NCBI GenBank assembly: GCA_049115695.1
Contig: JAGDZR010000003.1
Coordinates: 124,001 to 188,000 of the forward strand
Length of the DNA stretch: 64,000 nt
Source of the DNA: JAGDZR01 sp049115695
Lineage (GTDB): Bacteria > Bacteroidota > Bacteroidia > Cytophagales > Cyclobacteriaceae
Direction: 5' to 3'
The notes below the pieces were generated by a model. It had not been told where the DNA came from. It was given only the letters and a program-made list of their open reading frames with translations, and did not search any database. The stretch's first letter is position 1. Every line of letters starts with the position of its first letter. Positions 54,232 through 63,200 of the stretch are shown here, piece after piece. The position numbers and the translations under genes are program-made.

Positions 54232-54452
54232 CTAATTGTCAGGTGTTTTTTGTTGAAACACATAAAATCAATTCCTTGTTTTTAGAAAACTACTGCTCTA
54301 GATACAATTTTTCCTTTACCCCTGGAATTTATTAATCCGTCATTTAATTGATAATATTTGATTTTTATAGTTAATATATCGCCGTTCATCTAATAAAAGT
54401 ATTAGAATATTATCAAAACGGTAGTTTTGAGGTAAATCAATATTAACCAGCT

Positions 54453-56390
54453 TTGCATTTCAATTTATCCATCCGACGTAAAATGCTGTTGCTTATACTA
54501 GGCCTAACAGTATTGACATATCTGATCACATTTACCTATATAATAAAATCTGTACGAGATAAAGCGTTAACAGAAGGAAAGAAGACCGCAATGACCGTGG
54601 CGCAGAAAAAGGCCAATGAGGTCAAGGCTGTTTTCGATGAAGATTTAGCGGTTGCCAGGATCATGGCAGAGGCAATTCAACCTTTGACTTCACTTCCCGA
54701 TTCGGAGAGAAACCAAAGAAGAAAAGTGTTTATGGATAATGTATTGCTCAGGTATCCGAAATACGATGCAACATGGATGAGTTGGCAATTAGAGCTCATC
54801 GATGAAAACTGGACACAGAATTATGGAAGAGAAAGATTCAATTCATATATGGAAAGTGGAGAGGTCAAATCATCCATTGAACTAGCCGAGACTGATGGAA
54901 GTAAGGCGAGTACGATATATGAGTTGATTAAGGGTGATGCTACAGTCAAAGAACTGCTCAGCGAACCCTATTGGTATATGGATTACGATTACTCGGACAA
55001 TACACAGGACTCATTGCTTGGTATTTCTACGGTCATCAGGCTGGAGCAAAATGGTCAATTTGCAGGCGTAATTGGAGCTGATATGTCGGTAAATGCGTTT
55101 AAAAATATTTCAGCAGTTGATTTTTATGAAAGTGCACATGCTGTACTACTTACAAACGGAGGTGTCATTACAGCACATAAGGATCCTGCTTTGTTCAATT
55201 CTCCAATGGATGCACTTGAAATATTCCAAAATAGTGTTGTGCCTGTGAAGGATATGGTCAAAAATGGCGAGGAGTTTGGTTTTACAACCTGGGAGGACGA
55301 TCAGGAAGTCTACATACATATGTCACCAGTACCAATTGGAAGGACAGGCTCGCATTGGATGGTATGTACTGTAGTGCCAGTTGAAGAAATAATGGCTCCT
55401 TATAATGGGACTTTCAGCGGCACAATAATCGTCCTACTGATTGGATTAATTGTTATCACTATTTCAATACGCTACATAGCCATTTCAATTACCCAACCTT
55501 TGGATAAGTCTACAAGACTTCTGGAAGAATTGGCCGCAGGTAAACTGAAAGGTCAAAAAAAACTCGAAGTAAAAGGATCTGATGAAATAAGTAATATCTC
55601 AAAGTCACTTAATCGTTTAATAGACTCGTTGCAGTTCAAAATAGCTTTTGCTCAAAGGATTGGCGGTGGAAATTTGGAAGCAGCAATTAATGTCAGTGAT
55701 GGAGACGAACTAGGTCATGCACTTGTGAAAATGCAGCATAACCTTAAATTGGCAATTGGCGACATTAAGTCACTTGTAAAAGCATCGGAACAGATCAGTG
55801 ATAATATTGTGAAGCAGGCGGAAAACATTCATAGTTCTGCGCATGGTGGTTATGAAACCAGCAACAGTGGAATAGGTATGGTCAACAAAATGAGTATGAC
55901 GATGACTTCCATTAGTTCAATTGCTTCGAAAACCGATGAATCTTTCAAAATATTAGAGGAGCGTTCAAAAGAGATTACAAAGGTGGTTACTGTAATTTCT
56001 GATCTCACTCGTCAGACTAATATGCTGGCAGTCAATGCTGCAATACAAGCAGCCAAGGCGGGTGAAGCGGGTAAAGGGTTCTCTGTGGTGGCCAATGAAG
56101 TCAAGAAGCTTGCTGAGAATTCAGGTAAATCGGCAAAGGATATTGATCAGCTGATCAAACAGATTATGAATGATACGCATTTGGCTGCCGAAATGAGCCG
56201 TGAGATGACCAGCTCAATAAGAAATGGAGAATCTGCAACGGCGCAAACCTCTGAAGCATTTCAAAATATCAATGAATCAGTTATGTCTACAGTATCTCTT
56301 TCTGAGTCCATACTTTCCATAGCCAAAGAACAAATCATCAAAATCAAAGAAGTGTCCGAGAATACTGAAAGTATTGTTATTAGTAGTTAG
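54453..56390 (+). CDS. Methyl-accepting chemotaxis protein with periplasmic dCache domain
   Basis: A receptor of 645 residues from a TTG start ('HFNLSIRRKMLLLILG'); the internal ATG at 54483 would remove part of the basic N-terminus. TM1 is at about 12-32, a periplasmic dCache_1 domain at 35-315 ('DATWMSWQLE', 'IGADMSVNAFKNISAVDFYE'), TM2 at about 318-340, then HAMP (about 342-395) and a signalling hairpin with the tip 'TRQTNMLAVNAAIQAAKAGE'. No cheA, cheW or cheY is near. In a gliding bacterium it may steer gliding or serve another kinase. Confidence 0.88.
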   Translation: MHFNLSIRRKMLLLILGLTVLTYLITFTYIIKSVRDKALTEGKKTAMTVAQKKANEVKAVFDEDLAVARIMAEAIQPLTSLPDSERNQRRKVFMDNVLLRYPKYDATWMSWQLELIDENWTQNYGRERFNSYMESGEVKSSIELAETDGSKASTIYELIKGDATVKELLSEPYWYMDYDYSDNTQDSLLGISTVIRLEQNGQFAGVIGADMSVNAFKNISAVDFYESAHAVLLTNGGVITAHKDPALFNSPMDALEIFQNSVVPVKDMVKNGEEFGFTTWEDDQEVYIHMSPVPIGRTGSHWMVCTVVPVEEIMAPYNGTFSGTIIVLLIGLIVITISIRYIAISITQPLDKSTRLLEELAAGKLKGQKKLEVKGSDEISNISKSLNRLIDSLQFKIAFAQRIGGGNLEAAINVSDGDELGHALVKMQHNLKLAIGDIKSLVKASEQISDNIVKQAENIHSSAHGGYETSNSGIGMVNKMSMTMTSISSIASKTDESFKILEERSKEITKVVTVISDLTRQTNMLAVNAAIQAAKAGEAGKGFSVVANEVKKLAENSGKSAKDIDQLIKQIMNDTHLAAEMSREMTSSIRNGESATAQTSEAFQNINESVMSTVSLSESILSIAKEQIIKIKEVSENTESIVISS

Positions 56391-56404
56391 GCTCACTCCA
56401 CTAA

Positions 56405-56572
56405 TTATTCATTGGTTAGTATAAATTGCACTTTCAGCTTGCCATACCACTCTGGTTTTTTACCAATCTTCCTGTCAAAAGCACTGATTTTTGCTTTTAT
56501 GATTGGGGTGTCAGTTTTACAAGAAAGTGCTAACAAACCAATGAACAGAGTGGAAGAGAATGCGAATTTCAT
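56405..56572 (-). CDS. Very short putative lipoprotein (55 residues)
   Basis: A frame with a good lipoprotein signal ('LFIGLLALSC', Cys18) followed by 37 residues: 'KTDTPIIKAKISAFDRKIGK' and a Trp/Tyr-containing end 'PEWYGKLKVQFILTNE'. Too short to carry a known domain; it may be the 5' remnant of a longer lipoprotein gene. It converges with the chemoreceptor gene, 15 bases away. Confidence 0.45.
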   Translation of the reverse strand: MKFAFSSTLFIGLLALSCKTDTPIIKAKISAFDRKIGKKPEWYGKLKVQFILTNE

Positions 56573-56845
56573 ATTGCTTAAACAACTGGCAATTACAAAG
56601 CACCAATAATTTTACTCGAATGAAGGAAGACATTTTTGATTTGCTTCCATTGAGAAATGAATGGATCATTGGGAACTGAGCAGTGAAAATGAAAACCTAA
56701 TACGTACCACTAAAGGTTTTAATTCCAAGGGTTGCGCACGCAGGTTTTTTAGCACTACTTTCTAGGTATGAAGTACAAACCAGTTGTGGATGGACAATCA
56801 AGCATTTATTTGCTATATTGAACTCATACCAAACTATCAAGCTAT
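56573..56845. other. Intergenic stretch without recognised feature
   Basis: 273 bases between the short lipoprotein and the EHP-repeat lipoprotein. I find no reading frame of note, no terminator with a T run and no full TAnnTTTG box; a TTTATTTG (56806-56813) is one base short of one. Confidence 0.5.
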
Positions 56846-57124
56846 ATGATTACCCTAATTAGAAAGTTCAAGTCACTGACCAGTTTTTCGTTATTGACTG
56901 TTTTCTTAATGAGCGGCGTGTTGTTTTCATGTGATGTAAAGCCAAAAGAAGAACAATCGAACGACACAACTGAAGAAAAAGCTGAAGCTGCTGATGAACA
57001 TCCAGCTGGCGAAGAGCATCCATCTTCAGAAGGAGGCGAAGAGCACCCTGCAGGTAGCGAACATCCTGAAGGGGAGGAACATCCCGCAAGTGATAGTACG
57101 GCTACAGAAGAATCTGCTAGTTAA
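56846..57124 (+). CDS. Lipoprotein with EHP repeats, possible metal binder
   Basis: A protein of 92 residues with a lipoprotein signal ('MSGVLFSC', Cys29). The mature part is low complexity: acidic, with five Glu-His-Pro repeats spaced 5 to 11 residues apart ('DEHPAGEEHPSSEGGEEHP', 'GSEHPEGEEHP'). Regularly spaced His and Glu suggest binding of divalent metal, but this is inference. I recall similar EHP-rich proteins in other Bacteroidota, without function. Its stop overlaps the stop of a convergent transglutaminase-like lipoprotein gene by 4 bases. Confidence 0.65.
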   Translation: MITLIRKFKSLTSFSLLTVFLMSGVLFSCDVKPKEEQSNDTTEEKAEAADEHPAGEEHPSSEGGEEHPAGSEHPEGEEHPASDSTATEESAS

Positions 57125-58479
57125 GTACTCGCTTTATCAGGTCTTAAGAAGGAGAATTTTGTTTTGACTCCAAACCATTGTTCTCCTTCAATTTCAAGAA
57201 CCGGATAGGCCAGGAAGTTAATTGGCCCTGATTTTGGCGCAGGATTTAGGATTAAGTTGCGTCCTCTGCTGAATTCAATTCTATTAGCTGGATGATGGCC
57301 AAAGTAGTAAGTGGCAAGCGGTGTGTACTTATTGGCCTCACTGATGTCCACCGGCCACCATTTACCCTCGGCATAGAACTCCGCCCAACAATGATAACCA
57401 TCCACACCTCCATCGTTTCGAGCCGATGGTATCGCAGCTCCAACAGCGAACCTCGCAGGAATTCCTGCTGACCTAGCCAGCGAAATGAAGAAGGAGTGAA
57501 ACTCGGTACAGTTTCCAGACTTGGCATCACAGGCGTAGTTGGCATCTCCCGTACCATAAGTCCCTTCTTTGGCATAGCGCATGTTGTCGATGATATAGTC
57601 ATACAAAGCCCGTGCTTTTGTTAGCGGGGTATTGGCTTGTCTTTCATTAATTGCTTCATTGGCGATCAGACCAAACCGATCTCCCACTGGAAGGAGTGGC
57701 GCTGCTGCCAAATAAGGTTGGAAATCTGTCTCCTCTGCAGCATAAGCTGACTTCTCTTTTCGCTTTACCCAATATTTAATATTAATTTTTTCATTGCTGT
57801 GTTGCTTATCAAGCGACAAATAGAGGATGCTGTTGCCATTAGTTTCTTCGGTGATGTTTTGTTGTTTGCCAGGTGCTTCAATGGAGAGAATCTCAATGTC
57901 TTGAAAAGCATCTGATTGTGCCAACGGCAACCACAAATCAGATTTTCCTGTTAGCTCAGGAAGTTCCACCTCATATGTAAATTCAAACTCATCCGCTGTT
58001 TCAATGACACCTAAAAGATCATTTGAGGCATTTTTAACAGGCACAGTAAACCAGGACTTGTTCTTATCCTTCTTCCAGGTATAATACGGCTTGCCATTCA
58101 ATTTGTGTACGTCCGTTCTGGTTACTTTCATGTTTCCAGGGGTTCCCTTCAGGAAAAAATCCACATCATACACATCACCATCTTCTGTAGCCAGATCGAC
58201 ACAAGCAAAAAACTCGTTTTGACTTAGCACGGAAAGGTATTCAGTATGAACCCTGACCAATTTTAGACTCAGATCAATCGTGTCTTTTTGAAAATTGAAG
58301 AATCCATTTCCTTCTTTTACTCGCTGATCAATATTTGCTCTAATACCTTTATCAACATCTTCGATTGTCACTTTTCGTACAGGTTTATCAATTTTTGATG
58401 ATGATTGTTTTGATTCCTCTTGGCAGCCAATTAGGATCAAAAGAGCCATCAGATAGGATAGAGCCTTAATTTGAGTCAT
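57121..58479 (-). CDS. Transglutaminase-like lipoprotein
   Basis: A protein of 452 residues with a lipoprotein signal ('LILIGC', Cys19). The N-terminal half is beta-rich (immunoglobulin-like). The catalytic core has the transglutaminase/protease triad: Cys324 ('SGNCTEFHSFFISLARSAGI'), His363 ('DGYHCWAEFY') and Asp378 ('WPVDIS'). Such proteins act as cysteine peptidases or cross-linkers in the periplasm. It is transcribed alone; 98 bases upstream is the propeller lipoprotein gene on the same strand. Confidence 0.85.
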   Translation of the reverse strand: MTQIKALSYLMALLILIGCQEESKQSSSKIDKPVRKVTIEDVDKGIRANIDQRVKEGNGFFNFQKDTIDLSLKLVRVHTEYLSVLSQNEFFACVDLATEDGDVYDVDFFLKGTPGNMKVTRTDVHKLNGKPYYTWKKDKNKSWFTVPVKNASNDLLGVIETADEFEFTYEVELPELTGKSDLWLPLAQSDAFQDIEILSIEAPGKQQNITEETNGNSILYLSLDKQHSNEKINIKYWVKRKEKSAYAAEETDFQPYLAAAPLLPVGDRFGLIANEAINERQANTPLTKARALYDYIIDNMRYAKEGTYGTGDANYACDAKSGNCTEFHSFFISLARSAGIPARFAVGAAIPSARNDGGVDGYHCWAEFYAEGKWWPVDISEANKYTPLATYYFGHHPANRIEFSRGRNLILNPAPKSGPINFLAYPVLEIEGEQWFGVKTKFSFLRPDKAST

Positions 58480-58577
58480 GCTGTTTGTTTTTCTTCTAAG
58501 ATTGTTGATGGCAAATTAAGAAGATTTGAGCTCACATCCAGCAGAATAGCACCGGCAGCATTGATTGAATCAACCTA

Positions 58578-59723
58578 TCAATGATTGACATTTCGAAGCA
58601 CTACTGCATTGGGTGTTTTAAGCAACCCCTTTCCTGGTACCAGTTCGCCAAGCAATTCACCAGCTTGGTTATACGAACGTACAGAACCAGTACCACTAGC
58701 TCCAATTAACATGTTACCATTGTTTAGTATAGCCACACCTTCAGGTTTATTTACCCCTGAAACTGTTTCTCCAATGAACGTTCCATTGGCACTGAATTTT
58801 TTGACACTGTTTCCTGACCAATCATTGACGAGGAGTTCTCCGGCTACATTGAACCAAATGTCTGTTGGGCCTGACAAATTTTGATTGATAAATATGCCTA
58901 AACTTGACCCTGATGAGCTAAATCGTTGTACAAATCCATTTGAACCGTTGTTGAATGAGGCCACATAAAATCGACCATTTCTATCCCAATCCATCCCAAT
59001 GGCCTGGTCAATCGGCTCGCTGGTAAAGTCATCGACATATGTACCATCAAGCTTGTAACGTTTTACTGTCCCTTCTTTCCATGGCAGCACATAAAGCAAT
59101 CGATCTGGACCAATGTCAATCCGCGTTGGTGCATTCAGATTTATTGCAAAAGCACCAATGAGTTCACCTGTTTCACTGTCAAATTTATTGATATTGTTAC
59201 TCGCCAGGTTTGACACCAATACAATATGCTGGTCCTCCAGGAATACAATATCCTGAGGCTTTGACAAGCCAGTACTTATAAATATTTCTCCATAAGTTCC
59301 AGTTTCATCATATTTCAAGATTTGATGTGGTCCATTGCGATTGACTCCCACATCACTGACATATATATCTGTTCTTGGCAAAGAACTATCCCAAACTTCC
59401 ATTTCAAATGAAGACGTAACATCTGCTGCAATTGCTGTAATCCTGGACCTGCCAATCGATATAGGGGAGGCAATACCATCATCATCTACGACAATATGAT
59501 CGTTATCAACACTCCATTCGATGGGGGCATTTACTTCAATGACATTTCCTGATTGATCCCATCCATTGAGTGTCAAAGTTGAACTTTGATTTGTATGAAT
59601 GTCAATTCTTCCTCCTTGACTGCTCGTGATAGTCATACTTGCCAAACTTGATGATTCATCGTCGGCATTACAGCTAATAAGCGCAACGATTAAAAAGAGG
59701 CTAAAGAACTTATTCAGAGTCAC
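58578..59723 (-). CDS. Lipoprotein with Ig-like domain and six-bladed (NHL) propeller
   Basis: A protein of 381 residues starting at a GTG (59723), the only start that gives the lipoprotein signal ('LIVALISC'). Residues 28-110 look like a bacterial Ig-like (BID_2-type) domain ('NAPIEWSVDNDHIVVDDDGI', 'SRITAIAADVTSSFEMEV'). The rest is a propeller of about six repeats ('GLSKPQDIVFLEDQHIVLVS', 'NAPTRIDIGPDRLLYVLP', 'NLSGPTDIWFNVAGELLVND', 'VNKPEGVAILNNGNMLIGAS'). It probably binds protein or carbohydrate at the outer membrane. Divergent from the second padR gene. Confidence 0.8.
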   Translation of the reverse strand: MTLNKFFSLFLIVALISCNADDESSSLASMTITSSQGGRIDIHTNQSSTLTLNGWDQSGNVIEVNAPIEWSVDNDHIVVDDDGIASPISIGRSRITAIAADVTSSFEMEVWDSSLPRTDIYVSDVGVNRNGPHQILKYDETGTYGEIFISTGLSKPQDIVFLEDQHIVLVSNLASNNINKFDSETGELIGAFAINLNAPTRIDIGPDRLLYVLPWKEGTVKRYKLDGTYVDDFTSEPIDQAIGMDWDRNGRFYVASFNNGSNGFVQRFSSSGSSLGIFINQNLSGPTDIWFNVAGELLVNDWSGNSVKKFSANGTFIGETVSGVNKPEGVAILNNGNMLIGASGTGSVRSYNQAGELLGELVPGKGLLKTPNAVVLRNVNH

Positions 59724-59862
59724 TGTAGTATTGTTGATTTCATTCTTTTAACAAGCATGTTTTGTTCAACCCTTAAACATGTGAAAAAGTCGAAGTGGTA
59801 ACTTTTACTTACTGTTTGCGTAACTATGTATGTTTTACAATTGGGTAAATAATATAAATTCA

Positions 59863-60192
59863 ATGAAACAATCCCTGGGAGAATTTGAGGAAATAGTACT
59901 GTTGTTGGTTGCAGCACAACACGAGCAGGCTTACGGACTATCGATCACCAAAGTGATCAAAGATGAACTAGGGCGGGCAGTTACAATGAGCAGCGTGCAC
60001 ACCGCACTCTATAGATTAGAAGAAAAAGGATTTGTTCAATCTAATGTAGGAGGGGCAACTGCGGAAAGAGGTGGGAGGCGTAAAAGAATTTTTACCATTA
60101 CGAGTGCCGGTAAATCTGCCTTACTGAGGGCAAAAGAAGCAAGAACTCAATTGTGGAGCATGATTCCAAAGTATCTGTTGGAGGTGTCATGA
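59863..60192 (+). CDS. PadR family transcriptional regulator (second copy)
   Basis: A repressor of 109 residues from the ATG at 59863; a longer in-frame start would add eleven atypical residues. Winged helix: 'LLLVAAQHEQAYGLSITKVI', 'TMSSVHTALYRLEEKGFVQS' and the wing 'ERGGRRKRIFTITSAGKSAL'. Only distantly like the PadR at 44 kb. Its stop overlaps the permease ATG (ATGA), the same arrangement as the first pair. I see no clear palindrome upstream. Confidence 0.9.
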   Translation: MKQSLGEFEEIVLLLVAAQHEQAYGLSITKVIKDELGRAVTMSSVHTALYRLEEKGFVQSNVGGATAERGGRRKRIFTITSAGKSALLRAKEARTQLWSMIPKYLLEVS

Positions 60193-62798
60193 AACAAAAA
60201 AATATACCTCCAAAATGGGCTGATCGATTCTTCCTCTGGTACTGCACTAGCAGATTAAGCGAAACCATACTTGGAGATTTGCACGAAAACTATTTAGACG
60301 AAGTAGCATATAAAGGGAAGTTCAGGGCCGATCTTAATTATTGGCTCAATGTCCTGAAATTCATCAATAGACATACTCTCAAACGGAATGGACATCATCA
60401 TCACACAAATCAAACGGCAATGCTCAAAAACTATCTACTCATAGCGTTTCGTAAACTAATGCGAAATCGTGTTTATTCAGCGATTAATATTTTTGGACTG
60501 GCAGTAGGTTTCGCCAGTTGCTTAATCATCTCAATTTACGTTTGGTCTGAATTGTCATACGACCAATTTCACTCTAACCATCAGCACATATATCGTGTAA
60601 CCAATACGTTTGAACGAACATCCGGACAAATGAACTGGGCTCGCACACCACCTGCTTTGGCTCCTGGGATTCAAGCCAGCATAACGGGTATAAAACGTGT
60701 GAGTCAACTTAGATATGCAGATGATCATACCTATGCGGTTGGAACCAAAATATTCAGACAAGGCAATGTGTTCTATGCTGATGCACAATTCTTGCAAATA
60801 TTTGATTTTGAATTGAAATCGGGAGACCCAACAACAGCACTATCAGCACCTCATTCCATTGTCATTACAGAACAAATGGGCACAAAGTATTTTGGGGATA
60901 CCGACCCTATGGGACAATTAATCTCCTTTGATGGCGAGGAAAGCCTTGTGGTGACAGGAGTTTTAAAGTCATTGCCTGACAATTCACATATCTCATTTGA
61001 TATGTTGATTTCATTCGAATCATTTGAGGTGCCAGATGGGTATTTAGCTGATTTAAATAGTTGGTCATGGGCGGGGTTTCATACCTACGTCGAATTGGAA
61101 CCACATGTGGATCCAACTTTTGTTAATGCTCAAATAATAGCACTCTATAAGCAGAATTTTAATCGCGCTAACATTGGTGTGGCTACAACACTACAGCCAT
61201 TGCAATCGATATACCTGGACTCAGGGAAATATACAAATGTAGGAGCATCCATCAACACTGGTAATCGAGCAACCATTTATGGATTGTCGTTAGTAGCTGC
61301 CCTTATTTTGTCTATCGCCAGTTTCAATTTTATGAATTTATCGACCGCTTCTTCATTGACCAGAGGCAAGGAAGTAGGTTTGAGAAAGGTAATGGGAGCA
61401 GTCAAAAGTAAAGTGATTTGGCAATTCCTCATCGAATCTGTGATGGTTAGCACTATAAGTTTACTGGTAGCGCTGTTGCTAATAGGATTCGGGCAACAAT
61501 ATTTCAGTTCATTATTAGGTATCCAAATTCACTCAATCCAACATCTGATCAGGTATTTTCCAATAATGCTAGGTGCGGCGATGGTTATCGGTTTATTATC
61601 TGGTGCATACCCTGCATTAGTATTGGCTGCATTTAATCCAATCTCTGCGCTCAAAGGAGGACTTAAAACCGGACAGATGGGAGCTTACATCCGGAAAGGT
61701 CTAATGGTAATACAGTTTGGTATTTCTATGATGCTAATAGCCGGAAGTATTGTTATTGTCACTCAGATGAATTTCATCAAAAACAAGCAGCTCGGATTTG
61801 ATAAAGAAAATGTTTTGCATTTGAAGATGTTATCAGAGGATTTGGCAAGACATTATACCTCACTCAAAAACAAATTTGAGGCTCACCCTCAGGTCCTGAA
61901 TGTTGCCGTGAGCACTCATGTGTTTGACGGATCTAGCTCATCAGGTCCGGCAAGACGGGTAGGAGCTCCTGAGGATCAGGCTTATCAGATAGCCTATTAT
62001 CAAACAGATTATGATTTTTTGAAGTTGACAGGAGTTCGACTTGTATCCGGCCGGTTCTTTTCGAAAGATTTTGTCACTGATTCAAGTGCAATGTTGTTGA
62101 ATGAGTCAGCTGTTGACATTATGGAATTAGATCAGCCTCTTGGCGCCAGAATACATTTCGCTGGACAGGAGCGTACAATAATCGGCGTTTATGAAGATTT
62201 TCATTTTGCGTCTCTTCATTCGCAGATTGGTCCAATGGCTATGTTAATGCCATTCGCAAGCCCTGAGAGTGTTTTAATCAAATTAGCACCTGGGGATATG
62301 TCGAAAACCCTGAACATATTAGAGCGTGACTGGAAGTCAATAGTAGGTGCAACACCTTTCGACGCTACCTTCATTGCAGATGGCATACAATCGATGTATG
62401 AGCAGGAGGAAAAACTTGCAAGCTTGATTAGTGTTTTCTCTGCTTTAGCTGTTGTTTTGGCCTGCCTTGGGTTATATGGATTGGTAACATATGCTGTCCA
62501 ATCAAAGCTCAAAGAAGTGGGAATCCGAAAGGTGCTAGGATCTTCTTTGCAGGGGCTGTTGCTATTGCTGTCCAAACAGTTCTTTTTCCTAATATTAATT
62601 GGAGTGTTTTTGGCGAGCCCTCTGGTTTACCTCTTCACAAACCAATGGTTGGGCAATTTTGCCTATCGCATTGACTTTCAGTGGTGGATAGTTGCAGTTG
62701 CAGGCTGCTCACTCTTGGTGATTGCTATTATTACCATCTCCTTTCAAACTATTAAGGCGGCTAAATCCAATCCAGTTGAAGTGTTGCGAAGTGAATAA
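60189..62798 (+). CDS. MacB/FtsX-type ABC permease with prefix domain (second copy)
   Basis: A membrane protein of 869 residues from the ATG at 60189; a longer in-frame start lies within padR and is rejected. A cytoplasmic prefix ('PPKWADRFFLWYCTSRLSET', 'ILGDLHENYLDEVAYKGKFR') of the type found in PadR-linked permeases is followed by the doubled FtsX permease: span near 100-120, periplasmic domain, spans near 375-470, repeat with spans near 515, 760, 800 and 835, ending 'IKAAKSNPVEVLRSE'. It is a paralog of the 44-kb permease. No ATPase gene nearby. Confidence 0.88.
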   Translation: MKQKNIPPKWADRFFLWYCTSRLSETILGDLHENYLDEVAYKGKFRADLNYWLNVLKFINRHTLKRNGHHHHTNQTAMLKNYLLIAFRKLMRNRVYSAINIFGLAVGFASCLIISIYVWSELSYDQFHSNHQHIYRVTNTFERTSGQMNWARTPPALAPGIQASITGIKRVSQLRYADDHTYAVGTKIFRQGNVFYADAQFLQIFDFELKSGDPTTALSAPHSIVITEQMGTKYFGDTDPMGQLISFDGEESLVVTGVLKSLPDNSHISFDMLISFESFEVPDGYLADLNSWSWAGFHTYVELEPHVDPTFVNAQIIALYKQNFNRANIGVATTLQPLQSIYLDSGKYTNVGASINTGNRATIYGLSLVAALILSIASFNFMNLSTASSLTRGKEVGLRKVMGAVKSKVIWQFLIESVMVSTISLLVALLLIGFGQQYFSSLLGIQIHSIQHLIRYFPIMLGAAMVIGLLSGAYPALVLAAFNPISALKGGLKTGQMGAYIRKGLMVIQFGISMMLIAGSIVIVTQMNFIKNKQLGFDKENVLHLKMLSEDLARHYTSLKNKFEAHPQVLNVAVSTHVFDGSSSSGPARRVGAPEDQAYQIAYYQTDYDFLKLTGVRLVSGRFFSKDFVTDSSAMLLNESAVDIMELDQPLGARIHFAGQERTIIGVYEDFHFASLHSQIGPMAMLMPFASPESVLIKLAPGDMSKTLNILERDWKSIVGATPFDATFIADGIQSMYEQEEKLASLISVFSALAVVLACLGLYGLVTYAVQSKLKEVGIRKVLGSSLQGLLLLLSKQFFFLILIGVFLASPLVYLFTNQWLGNFAYRIDFQWWIVAVAGCSLLVIAIITISFQTIKAAKSNPVEVLRSE

Positions 62799-62820
62799 AG
62801 AATGGTCTAATTTGTGAAGA

Positions 62821-63084
62821 TTACGATTGTGGTTTCAGATCTCTTTTGAATGCCAATTTATCCTCAGTGGATTCACTTGGATCCAAGTAATATCCATCGT
62901 AATCAAATCCCTTCAACTGCTCAGGGTCAGAGATCTGATTTTCTATCATAAAGCGGGCCATTAGTTCACGTGCTCGCTCGGCATAGAATGAAATAATCTT
63001 GTACTGGTCGTTGTTGAAAGACTTGAAGTATTCATTGGAAAAGGCAGTATTGATTTGGCTATTCAGGAAACAAGGGGAGGTTTT
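62821..63084 (-). pseudogene. yaaA: 3' fragment of yaaA (peroxide stress protein)
   Basis: An open frame of 87 codons without a proper start, bounded upstream by an in-frame stop (63085-63087). It encodes the C-terminal part of the UPF0246/YaaA family: 'NNDQYKIISFYAERARELMA', 'RFMIENQISDPEQLKGFDYD', 'GYYLDPSESTEDKLAFKRDL'. Intact YaaA has about 250 residues, so two thirds are missing. The remnant lies between the second permease and the metal-efflux operon, and explains the otherwise empty 402-base gap. Confidence 0.8.
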
Positions 63085-63159
63085 TCAACCCATAATCATT
63101 AGAAAAAATGCACAAATGGCCAATATGTACGGATCGGGCAAAGCACAGCATGCTTAAAG

Positions 63160-63193
63160 TTTGCCCAGGACTTATTTGATTTCATTAAGTTTG
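63160..63193 (+). promoter_or_regulatory. Candidate promoter before the His-rich gene
   Basis: TTTG at 63160-63163, a 22-base gap, then TAAGTTTG at 63186-63193. The -7 box ends only 8 bases before the ATG at 63201, so transcription would start at or within a few bases of the start codon. Confidence 0.45.
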
Positions 63194-63200
63194 CTCTTGC

